Part shown: positions 1 through 6,291 of the stretch, one piece after another
Numbering within the stretch: the stretch's first letter is position 1
Layout: each line of letters starts with the position of its first letter
Source: Bacilli bacterium
Lineage (GTDB): Bacteria > Bacillota_I > Bacilli_A > RF39 > UBA660
Direction of reading: 5' to 3'
Length of the DNA stretch: 11,655 nt
Assembly (NCBI GenBank): GCA_017461465.1
Contig: JAFTYN010000108.1
Location: forward strand, 1-11,655
Notes under the pieces: model-generated
Told to the model about the DNA's origin: nothing
Databases searched by the model: none
Seen by the model: the letters and a program-made list of their open reading frames with translations, nothing else
Position numbers and translations under genes: made by a program

Positions 1-224
1 ACTTTAAGTTTTTCTGCTATTAAACTATAATTTGATATCTCTATATATTTTTTAGCATTGTAAAGATTATAACTACTCCCAACTGTGTTATAACTAAAGC
101 TAGAAGTAAAACTTCTATTAACTGTTTTGAACTGAATATATAGTATTAAAAGAACCGAAATAAGCATAGTTGCAACTATTAAAGTTTCAGTTAACATAAA
201 CCCTTTTTTATTCATTTTTTTCAT
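1..224 (-). CDS. type IV pilin-like protein, N-terminal part (runs off left edge)
   Basis: Reading the minus strand from an ATG at 224 gives an open frame to the window edge (74 codons visible, no stop). It begins MKKMNKKGFMLTETLIVATM. This is a classic class III prepilin leader: a short Lys-rich leader ending in Gly8, Phe at mature position +1, Glu at +5, then about 20 hydrophobic residues (roughly 14-33). PilD-type peptidases cleave after that Gly, and Glu+5 is needed for subunit packing into the pilus (family knowledge). The rest seen is polar and rich in Ser, Asn and Tyr. AGGAAGG at 240-234 lies 9 bases before the ATG. A second in-frame ATG at 215 is possible but has no better ribosome site. 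The gene is divergent from pilB. Whether it is a major or minor pilin cannot be told, because the variable C-terminal part is outside the window. Confidence 0.85.
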   Translation of the reverse strand, partial: MKKMNKKGFMLTETLIVATMLISVLLILYIQFKTVNRSFTSSFSYNTVGSSYNLYNAKKYIEISNYSLIAEKLK

Positions 225-242
225 AAAAGTCGCCCTTCCTTA

Positions 243-271
243 TTGTTTTTATCCTAGAACTATTATATAAT
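243..271 (+). promoter_or_regulatory. candidate pilB promoter
   Basis: TTGTTT (243-248) and TATAAT (266-271) are separated by 17 bases. Transcription would start near 278, giving a leader of about 45 bases before pilB. It lacks the TGn extension seen at the other promoters in this window. A mirrored TATAAT (267-262) faces the pilin gene but has no recognisable -35. Confidence 0.55.
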
Positions 272-285
272 ATATTCAGGATAAA
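248..285. promoter_or_regulatory. symmetrical palindrome between divergent pilin and pilB genes
   Basis: Two perfect 8-base inverted arms, TTTATCCT (248-255) and AGGATAAA (278-285), flank a perfect 12-base palindrome TATTATATAATA (261-272). All share one centre at 266/267, with 5-base spacers on each side. The central palindrome holds a TATAAT on each strand. The layout fits an operator for a dimeric regulator over a bidirectional promoter, but the regulator is unknown and the function is inferred. Confidence 0.55.
262..267 (-). promoter_or_regulatory. candidate -10 of the pilin promoter
   Basis: TATAAT read on the minus strand, overlapping the plus-strand -10 by two bases. The leader would be about 30 bases to the pilin ATG at 224. 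No good -35 is visible 16-18 bases upstream; an alternative is TTGGAC (296-291) with TATATT (274-269) at 16-base spacing. The placement is weak. Confidence 0.35.
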
Positions 286-304
286 TGCTAGTCCAAATAA
301 TAAA

Positions 305-314
305 AAGGGGATGA
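305..314 (+). promoter_or_regulatory. ribosome binding site that decides the pilB start
   Basis: AAGGGGATGA matches 8 of 10 bases of the ideal AAGGAGGTGA. It overlaps the ATG at 311, so it cannot serve that codon, but it lies upstream of the in-frame ATG at 323. This favours 323 as the start. Confidence 0.5.
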
Positions 315-322
315 ATTTTTTT

Positions 323-1945
323 ATGTTAAAAACATTTGATTTTGAAAAAATGCCTATCGTTGAAATAGTTAACGAAATACTGGTAGATTCTTCAAAAAGA
401 GGTGCGAGTGATATCCACTTCGATCCACAAGAAAACTTTATGAAAGTTAGAATTCGTATAGATGGTGAGCTTCATGATTATTGTGAAGTACCTAATGCTG
501 TTAAGAAAAACTTAACTACTCGTGTTAAGATTATATCTGGTATGAACATTACTGAATCAAGACTACCTCAAGATGGTGCTATTAAAGCTACTTTACAAGA
601 TATTGACTTAGACCTTCGTGTGTCTGTTTTACCTGTAAGTAATGGAGAAAAAATAGTTATCCGTATCCTTGACTATACAAAAAGTTTAAGTGGACTAGAG
701 CAATTAGATTTTAGTGAAGATAATTTTAAAAAAGTATTATATATGATTGGTGTTCCAAATGGTATTATCCTTGTAACAGGAGCTACTGGTAGTGGTAAAT
801 CTACTACAGTATATTCTATCTTACAAAGATTAAATAGAGTTGATACAAACCTAATCACTGTTGAAGACCCTATAGAAATGGACATTGAAGGTATCAACCA
901 AGTTCAAGTTAATGCTGAAATTGGTCTTACTTTCGCGAGTGCCCTACGTTCTATCTTACGTCAAGACCCTAATATCATAATGATCGGGGAAATTCGTGAT
1001 ACCGAAACCGCAAAGATTGCTGTTCGTGCTTCTATCACAGGTCACTTAGTACTATCAACAATCCACACCAATAACTCACTTAATACAATTGAACGTTTAC
1101 TTGATATGGATGTTGAACGTTATCTTCTATCTAGTGCTTTAACTGGAATTATATCTCAAAAATTAGCTCGTAGATTATGTCCTAAATGTAAAGCACTTAG
1201 AAAAACAAATGAATATGAAAAGAAACTATTTAAAACAGTTCTTAATAAAGATATAGATGAAGTATATTCAGCAGTTGGATGTGAAGAATGTGGTAATGGT
1301 TACTCTGGACGTATCGCTATTCACGAAGTACTTGTTATTAATCAGCAAATTAGAGATGCCCTTTCAAGTGGTATGAAAAAAGAAGATTTACGTACTTTAG
1401 TTTATAGTTCCGATATTCATTCTTTATTACAAGATAGTCTTGAGAAAGTTATTGCAGGACACTCTACTGTTGAAGAAATGTTAAAACTTATTGAACTTGA
1501 AAACGATGATAAACTAGCTGGTGAATTAGACCTTAAGAAAGCTCTTGAATTCTCAGAAATTGCCAATGAAGCTGAACATCATGAGGAAGCTACTAGTCAA
1601 GTTACTGAAGTTACAGGTGATGCACTTGCAACTACATTTGAAACAGAAACACCTGAGTCTGCTGCTCCTATAGCACCTGCTCAAGTAGAACCTACTCCAG
1701 TTGCTGAGCCAGTAGCAGCACCAGTTCAAACTCCTGAAGTTACAAGCACTCCGGTAGCACCTGCTACTCCAGTAGTTAATGAAGTCGTTACTCCTCAAGC
1801 ACCTGTTATGCCAGCTGAAGCTAATGTAACTTTAGAACAACCTGTTATTACTCCGGTTGAAGTACCAACAGTAAATCCAACAGTTGTTCCTACTGTTACT
1901 CCTGCAGAAAACCCTAATGCTGGTATTCCAGAAATAGTTAGTTAA
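323..1945 (+). CDS. pilB: type IV pilus assembly ATPase, PilB/GspE family, with long Pro-rich tail
   Basis: This cytoplasmic hexameric ATPase drives pilus extension by acting on the PilC platform. Numbered from ATG 323 (540 residues), it shows Walker A GATGSGKST (153-161), the Asp-box/Walker B stretch around IIMIGEIRDTETA (218-230), and the His box STIHTNNS (245-252). A tetracysteine metal site, CPKC (286-289) and CEEC (320-323), is typical of PilB/GspE and ComGA rather than the retraction ATPase PilT. The large N-terminal GspE/MshEN domain of full-length PilB is missing, as in ComGA. Residues from about 395 form an extra tail; from about 445 it is rich in Pro, Val, Thr, Ala and Glu, with 22 prolines. 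The last 134 residues contain no Lys or Arg. An in-frame ATG at 311 would add four residues but sits on the ribosome site. It is divergent from the pilin and convergent with pilD. Confidence 0.93.
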   Translation: MLKTFDFEKMPIVEIVNEILVDSSKRGASDIHFDPQENFMKVRIRIDGELHDYCEVPNAVKKNLTTRVKIISGMNITESRLPQDGAIKATLQDIDLDLRVSVLPVSNGEKIVIRILDYTKSLSGLEQLDFSEDNFKKVLYMIGVPNGIILVTGATGSGKSTTVYSILQRLNRVDTNLITVEDPIEMDIEGINQVQVNAEIGLTFASALRSILRQDPNIIMIGEIRDTETAKIAVRASITGHLVLSTIHTNNSLNTIERLLDMDVERYLLSSALTGIISQKLARRLCPKCKALRKTNEYEKKLFKTVLNKDIDEVYSAVGCEECGNGYSGRIAIHEVLVINQQIRDALSSGMKKEDLRTLVYSSDIHSLLQDSLEKVIAGHSTVEEMLKLIELENDDKLAGELDLKKALEFSEIANEAEHHEEATSQVTEVTGDALATTFETETPESAAPIAPAQVEPTPVAEPVAAPVQTPEVTSTPVAPATPVVNEVVTPQAPVMPAEANVTLEQPVITPVEVPTVNPTVVPTVTPAENPNAGIPEIVS

Positions 1946-1970
1946 AAAGAAGGTTAATCCTTCTTTTTTT
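1945..1970 (+). terminator. pilB terminator
   Basis: Inverted arms AAAAGAAGG (1945-1953) and CCTTCTTTT (1959-1967) with a 5-base loop, followed by further T residues to 1970. It starts on the last base of the pilB stop codon. Confidence 0.85.
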
Positions 1971-1976
1971 ATGCAT

Positions 1977-2007
1977 AAAAAAAATGCGTTACATAGTTAA
2001 CGCATTT
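1977..2007 (-). terminator. pilC-pilD operon terminator overlapping the pilD stop
   Basis: On the minus strand, AAATGCGTTA (2007-1998), a 6-base loop, then TAACGCATTT (1991-1982), running into a T tract to 1977. The pilD stop codon (1991-1989) is inside the stem. With the pilB terminator it forms a back-to-back pair between the convergent genes. Confidence 0.85.
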
Positions 2008-2753
2008 AATAATATTTCAATATTGAACTGTGTTAATAATATTATTATGGCACCTAGAGCTAAAAATGGGCCAAATGGTATAATATTAGTATTTTTAATT
2101 TTTAATACTATTAATGATATTGGAAGACCTATAATTGATCCTAGAAAAATTGAAAGTAGAGCCTGTGGCCATCCTAGAATAAATCCTAAGAAGAATAATA
2201 ATTTTATATCTCCACCACCCATTGACTCAGTCTTAAATATAAAATCTCCAAATAATTTAATTAAAAACATAACACCAAAACTAATAATACCACTAAGTAA
2301 TGATATGCCAAAGGCATCAATACCATTTATTAATAATACTTCTAATGCTAATGTTACACCGAAGAAAATTAGTATTTCATCAGGTATAATCATATAATAA
2401 TAATCACTTACTATGATAATAGCAAGCATTGAAACAAAGGTAAGTGCTATTACAAAATCACCAGTAAATCCAAATGAAATGTAAGAAAACATAAACAATA
2501 ATCCAACAAATATTTCATATAGTGGATGAAATAAAGGTATTTTGCATTTACAATTTTTGCATTTGCCACCTTGAAATAAATACGAAAATATAGGTACTAA
2601 TTCTAAAGGTGTTAGTCTATGCTTACACTTTGGACAATGTGAAGGTGGATAGATAATTGATTTACCATCTGCCACTCTATCTCCTACTACATTGTAAAAG
2701 GAACCAAATATGGTTCCGAATACAAATAGCACTATCGCATAATATAATTCCAT
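1989..2753 (-). CDS. pilD: prepilin peptidase (A24 family leader peptidase/N-methyltransferase)
   Basis: This membrane aspartyl protease removes the leader from prepilins and, in bifunctional members, methylates the new N-terminus. At 254 residues it is slightly shorter than many PilD proteins. Seen in order: an N-terminal membrane helix with FGSFYNVVGDR (about 16-26), the cytoplasmic zinc-type cluster CPKC (40-43) and CKNC (65-68), then the A24 catalytic core with Asp117 in SDYYYMIIPDEI and Asp182 in GGGDIK (179-184). A conserved PFGPFLALG stretch (226-234) and several hydrophobic segments follow. The Cys cluster suggests the full bifunctional type. AGGGGG lies 6 bases before the ATG. The gene begins 20 bases after the pilC stop, so the two are probably co-transcribed. 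Its likely substrate includes the pilin-like protein at the left edge. Confidence 0.94.
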   Translation of the reverse strand: MELYYAIVLFVFGTIFGSFYNVVGDRVADGKSIIYPPSHCPKCKHRLTPLELVPIFSYLFQGGKCKNCKCKIPLFHPLYEIFVGLLFMFSYISFGFTGDFVIALTFVSMLAIIIVSDYYYMIIPDEILIFFGVTLALEVLLINGIDAFGISLLSGIISFGVMFLIKLFGDFIFKTESMGGGDIKLLFFLGFILGWPQALLSIFLGSIIGLPISLIVLKIKNTNIIPFGPFLALGAIIILLTQFNIEILLNALTM

Positions 2754-2773
2754 AAGATTCCCCCTACTACTTA

Positions 2774-4945
2774 TTAACCTAATTGGCTATACATATCGAA
2801 CATTGGAATAACGATAGAAAGTACGATTACACCAACCGCTCCTGTAAGGAAAAGGATTAAGATTGGTTCTACGAAAGATTTAATTCTTCCTACTGCATTT
2901 TTATGTAATTCTTGATAATAATCTGAAACTTTTTGCATCATTTCAGGTAATTGACCAGTTCTTTCTCCTGTAACGATCATTTCATAAGCTGGAACTGGAA
3001 CTGCCCAGTGATCTTGGAAGGCAAGAGAAATTTTTTCACCCTTCGCCAAGTTTGTAATAGTATCAAGAATAATCATTTTCCAAATTTCATTATTTGTTAT
3101 TTTATTAAGAATTTCCATTGTATCAGTGATAAATACATTATGCTTTAATAATGAAGCGAATGTTTTAGTAAACATCGTAACTTCGTTATAAATGATAACA
3201 TCTCCAATTACTGGCACATGCATTAAACACCACTGAATAAGTGTTCTAAATAATTTAACATTTTTAAATAAATATGAGAATACAACAATTACAACAACAA
3301 TAACTGCTATAATATACATCCATTTAGTTTGAAGTAATTCAGATAAATTTAAGATAAATACTGTAATACCAGGAAGTTCGGCATTATCCATATCTGCATA
3401 AATATCAACAAACTGTGGAACGATATAAAGCATAATAAATACTAACGCTACTATTGCAAGTGTAAATACGATAGCTGGATAAGTAAGTGCTGTAATCATT
3501 TGCTTTTTAGTCTTATCAGATTCTTCAAAATATAATTGCATATCATCTAAAGCTTCTGGAAGTTCTCCAGTCATTTCTGATGCTTTAACCATGTTAACTA
3601 AGATTTTAGGGAAAGCATTACCTTGCTTTTCCATAGCTATTGAGAAGTTATCACCCATAGTTAAATCGTAAATTAAAGCTCTAAATAATTTTTGATAACT
3701 CTTATCTTGGAACTGTCTACTTAAAATTCTAAGTGCTTCTACAAGTGGAATACCCGCTTTGATATAAGTAGATAACTGTGTTAAGAAGAATAATAAATCC
3801 TTCATTTTAAATTTAACATTTGTAGCTTGTTTAGTACCATGGAAGAATTGAATCCATGAACTTGTTCTAATACTATATACTTCATAACCTTCACTTAATA
3901 GAAATGAGTGAACCTCTACTTTAGAGAAGGCTTCAAAGTAATTCTTAACAATCTTTCCTTCTGCATTCTTACCAACATATTCATACACAACTTTTTTATC
4001 ACTCTTAGTTGCATCATCGCCATTAAAGTCGATAAGTAATGCTTCACGTTGCATATCTTCTTCATTACGTTTATTTCTTGCAAATGAAGAATTTTTAATA
4101 CTATTTTTAGCTTTTTCCTTAAGTTTTTTAGGAACTGCTATCATTTTTTCAAGACCATCATTAATATAGTCTCCAACTTTTTTCTTTTCAAGAGTTACAT
4201 TTTCATTTACATAAGTATTCTTCTCTTGAAGTTTTTTCTTTTCGTCTTTTAATTCTTTTTTACGTTTTATTTTTTCTTCTTTTAAACGTTTCTTTTCTTC
4301 AGCAGCATCAAGTTTAGCTTGCTTCATTGCTGCTTTCTTTTCTTGTGCTGGTGTTAAAGGTTTACCATCTTTTTGTTTCTTTTGTTTTTCTATTGCTTCT
4401 TGTTGTTTTTTCTTTCTTTCCGCTTCTTTTAATAAAGCTTGTTGTTCCTTTAACTGATTTTCAGCATCTATTTTTTCTTGCTCTTTTGCTTCTTTTTCTT
4501 TCTTCTTATTTAATTTTTCTAATTTTTCTTTTTCTTTGGCTGCCTTAATATCTTCTTTTCGTTTTAATTCAGCCATCTTCTTTTCATGTGCTAAAGCTTC
4601 TTTTTCGTCTTTTGCTTTTAATTTTGCTAATTCTTTTTCATCTTTAGAAAGATGACTTGGAAGACCAACTGCACCAGCATTTAATACAGCAGCTGTAGCC
4701 CCTGCAGCTGCTGTAAGAGACGCTTCCTTAGCAATATTATTTTTCTTTTTATCACCTTTAAATGCTCTACCAATTATTACGATTGGGAAAGATATACCAA
4801 ACATAAACCATTTTACTAGTTTCCACCAAGTAAAAGAAATTGCCATTAATGTAAATACAATTCCTGTAAATAAATAATGTAATATTAATAATGGTGTTTT
4901 ATATAGTATTATAAAAGGCCATAAATATATTGGTTTATTTTTCAT
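2774..4945 (-). CDS. pilC: type IV pilus platform protein, PilC/GspF family, with N-terminal coiled-coil extension
   Basis: This is the inner-membrane platform on which the PilB ATPase acts. The normal family length is about 400 residues; this protein has 723. The family part begins near 319 (VVYEYVGKNAEGK), followed by the two GspF repeats: about 384-510 (FFLTQLSTYIKAGIPLVEAL, ending in a membrane helix and IVPQF) and about 590-713 (MFTKTFASLLKHNVFITDTM, ending IVLSIVIPMF), with a further membrane helix near 541-559. The first 310 residues are extra: two hydrophobic stretches (about 8-36 and 43-60), an Ala/Gly-rich linker (75-95), then about 100-245, where a third of residues are Lys with much Glu and Ala. 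There is no proline between 96 and 196, which predicts a long charged helix. GGAAGGTG lies 10 bases before the ATG, and the extension is in frame from that start. It has its own promoter and leads into pilD. Confidence 0.93.
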   Translation of the reverse strand: MKNKPIYLWPFIILYKTPLLILHYLFTGIVFTLMAISFTWWKLVKWFMFGISFPIVIIGRAFKGDKKKNNIAKEASLTAAAGATAAVLNAGAVGLPSHLSKDEKELAKLKAKDEKEALAHEKKMAELKRKEDIKAAKEKEKLEKLNKKKEKEAKEQEKIDAENQLKEQQALLKEAERKKKQQEAIEKQKKQKDGKPLTPAQEKKAAMKQAKLDAAEEKKRLKEEKIKRKKELKDEKKKLQEKNTYVNENVTLEKKKVGDYINDGLEKMIAVPKKLKEKAKNSIKNSSFARNKRNEEDMQREALLIDFNGDDATKSDKKVVYEYVGKNAEGKIVKNYFEAFSKVEVHSFLLSEGYEVYSIRTSSWIQFFHGTKQATNVKFKMKDLLFFLTQLSTYIKAGIPLVEALRILSRQFQDKSYQKLFRALIYDLTMGDNFSIAMEKQGNAFPKILVNMVKASEMTGELPEALDDMQLYFEESDKTKKQMITALTYPAIVFTLAIVALVFIMLYIVPQFVDIYADMDNAELPGITVFILNLSELLQTKWMYIIAVIVVVIVVFSYLFKNVKLFRTLIQWCLMHVPVIGDVIIYNEVTMFTKTFASLLKHNVFITDTMEILNKITNNEIWKMIILDTITNLAKGEKISLAFQDHWAVPVPAYEMIVTGERTGQLPEMMQKVSDYYQELHKNAVGRIKSFVEPILILFLTGAVGVIVLSIVIPMFDMYSQLG

Positions 4946-4995
4946 AAAATTATTGCACCTTCCAGTTCCTACTTACTCTATTTTAATCTACATTA

Positions 4996-5005
4996 ATTAT
5001 AGCAT
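4996..5005 (-). promoter_or_regulatory. pilC-pilD promoter, extended -10 ATGCTATAAT
   Basis: ATGC-TATAAT on the minus strand. The sequence 17 bases upstream, TTTTAC (5024-5019), is a poor -35, so activity probably depends on the TGn extension. The leader is about 45 bases. The element lies just downstream of the truB terminator. Confidence 0.65.
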
Positions 5006-5030
5006 ATTTTAATCATTAGTAAAAGAGTTT

Positions 5031-5060
5031 TTAAAAAGTTGTAGTGTCAACTACAACTTT
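5031..5060 (-). terminator. terminator of the cysS-truB operon
   Basis: Perfect 11-base arms AAAGTTGTAGT (5035-5045) and ACTACAACTTT (5050-5060) around a 4-base loop. It begins one base after the truB stop codon. The T tract on the minus strand is short (TTTTTAA, 5037-5031), so termination may be incomplete and some read-through into pilC is possible. Confidence 0.75.
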
Positions 5061-5061
5061 A

Positions 5062-5931
5062 TTATCTTGTTATAAACATCTTCCATGGTTTAATTAAATT
5101 ATTGTCTTTTTCATATTCTTTATATAGTGCTAAAGCATCACCTTGTTCATTTTCAAAAAGAATTTTTTTAGCATTATATTTGTTTTTTAAAATTTTGCCA
5201 TTTCTAATATCTTCTTCTAAAATACTATCAGTTTTTATTGTTTTATAATCACTTAAGCAATCCTTGATAGAAAGTAATTTAGTATTTCCATCTAGTTTAT
5301 CTAATACAATTGCGTTTTCAATTGTAAAATCACCTTGTTTAGTTCTTCTTAAATCAGTCATAATAGCTGTTGTACCAAGTATTTTTGCAATATCATTACC
5401 TAAACTTCTTATATAAGTTCCTTTACTAACATGGCACTTAACTTTAATAATAGTATGTCCGTCTTCTTCAGAAATATTTAATAGTTCTAATGAAGATATT
5501 GTAACTTCATGTTTTGGAAGCTCTACTTCTAAACCTTCTCTAGCATATTCATATAACTTTTTACCATTTATTCTTACAGCTGAATATATAGGAACTTCTT
5601 GCATATATGTTCCAGTTAATTCTTTAAGTGCTCTTTTTATTTGTTCTTCTTCTAATATTATTTTATTATCATTTATTATATTTCCTTCAGAATCTAGTGA
5701 ATCTGTTAGAACACCAAATTTAAAAGTAGCTATATATTCTTTATCATATGAAGTTATTAATTCTACTATTTTTGTTGCTTTTCCTATACATATTACAAGT
5801 ACGCCAGTTGCAAGAGGATCTAGCGTTCCTGTATGTCCAACTTTTCTTGTCTTGTAATTTTTACCTACTATATCAACAATTTCTCTACTTGTGTATCCCT
5901 TAGGTTTATTAATTATAACAATTCCATCCAT
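5062..5931 (-). CDS. truB: tRNA pseudouridine(55) synthase
   Basis: It converts uridine 55 in the T-loop of tRNAs to pseudouridine. The 289-residue length from the start at 5931 matches the bacterial family. It opens with DGIVIINKPKGYTS, then VGHTGTLDPLATGVL with the catalytic Asp38. Later come a YSAVRINGKKLYEYAREG stretch (about 116-133) and KGTYIRSLGNDIA (170-182). The C-terminal part (about 236-289) fits the short PUA-like RNA-binding region. An in-frame ATG at 5958 would add nine residues not typical of the family. GGAGG (5940-5936) lies 4 bases before 5931 and decides the start. The gene is last in the cysS operon, 27 bases after the 109-residue gene. Note that rbfA, a frequent truB neighbour in Firmicutes, is not adjacent here. 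Confidence 0.95.
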   Translation of the reverse strand: MDGIVIINKPKGYTSREIVDIVGKNYKTRKVGHTGTLDPLATGVLVICIGKATKIVELITSYDKEYIATFKFGVLTDSLDSEGNIINDNKIILEEEQIKRALKELTGTYMQEVPIYSAVRINGKKLYEYAREGLEVELPKHEVTISSLELLNISEEDGHTIIKVKCHVSKGTYIRSLGNDIAKILGTTAIMTDLRRTKQGDFTIENAIVLDKLDGNTKLLSIKDCLSDYKTIKTDSILEEDIRNGKILKNKYNAKKILFENEQGDALALYKEYEKDNNLIKPWKMFITR

Positions 5932-5935
5932 AAAT

Positions 5936-5940
5936 CCTCC
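5936..5940 (-). promoter_or_regulatory. truB ribosome binding site
   Basis: GGAGG on the minus strand, 4 bases before the ATG at 5931. It selects this start over the in-frame ATG at 5958. Confidence 0.75.
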
Positions 5941-5958
5941 ATAGACAAAAGATAACAA

Positions 5959-6288
5959 TTACTTGTTATCTTTGCTTTTTAGTTTTTGCTTTACATGTTT
6001 CATAGATACAGCACTTACAATCATTTCGCCGTGCTTAATACCTTGATTAATATATCTAGGAACACTAACAAAATTGCTATTATATTTATCAGTATAAACT
6101 TTAATACCTGCATTTATTAAATCAACATGCTCTTCATCCATAATTTCAGCATTAACAGTTTCATTAACACCTTTAACGATTTCTAATCCTTTAATTATAT
6201 CAGTATCATGGCAAACATAATTACCTCTTATACCTAAAATAACATTATTGATTCTTTCTTCTACATCTGCTGCATCTTTATTTAACAT
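5959..6288 (-). CDS. unrecognised 109-residue protein between cysS and truB
   Basis: I do not recognise this family. It looks like a real gene: AAGGAG, made by the last codons of cysS, lies 6 bases before the ATG, and the ATG follows the cysS stop by three bases, which suggests translational coupling. The product is small and soluble, with no signal peptide or membrane helix. It has a mixed-charge N-terminal half with a single Cys in GNYVCHDTD (about 23-31) and a Lys-rich end (MKHVKQKLKSKDNK). In many Firmicutes the gene after cysS encodes mini-ribonuclease III (MrnC), but the MrnC motif around LAYLGDAVYE is absent, so this is not that protein. Its place between two tRNA-related genes hints at a translation-linked role, but nothing in the sequence proves it. 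Confidence 0.75.
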   Translation of the reverse strand: MLNKDAADVEERINNVILGIRGNYVCHDTDIIKGLEIVKGVNETVNAEIMDEEHVDLINAGIKVYTDKYNSNFVSVPRYINQGIKHGEMIVSAVSMKHVKQKLKSKDNK

Positions 6289-6291
6289 ATA

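Noticed and set aside
311..322. pilB start at ATG 311
   Set aside because: The ribosome binding sequence overlaps this ATG, while the ATG at 323 lies downstream at a workable distance.
1984..2397. 137-residue plus-strand open frame opposite pilD
   Set aside because: It lies wholly within pilD on the other strand, overlaps the terminator, has no ribosome site and resembles no protein; pilD has clear catalytic motifs.
4200..4640. T-rich repetitive stretch as a nucleotide repeat array
   Set aside because: It is the complement of Lys/Glu codons (AAA, AAG, GAA) of the PilC coiled-coil region; there is no regular repeat unit.
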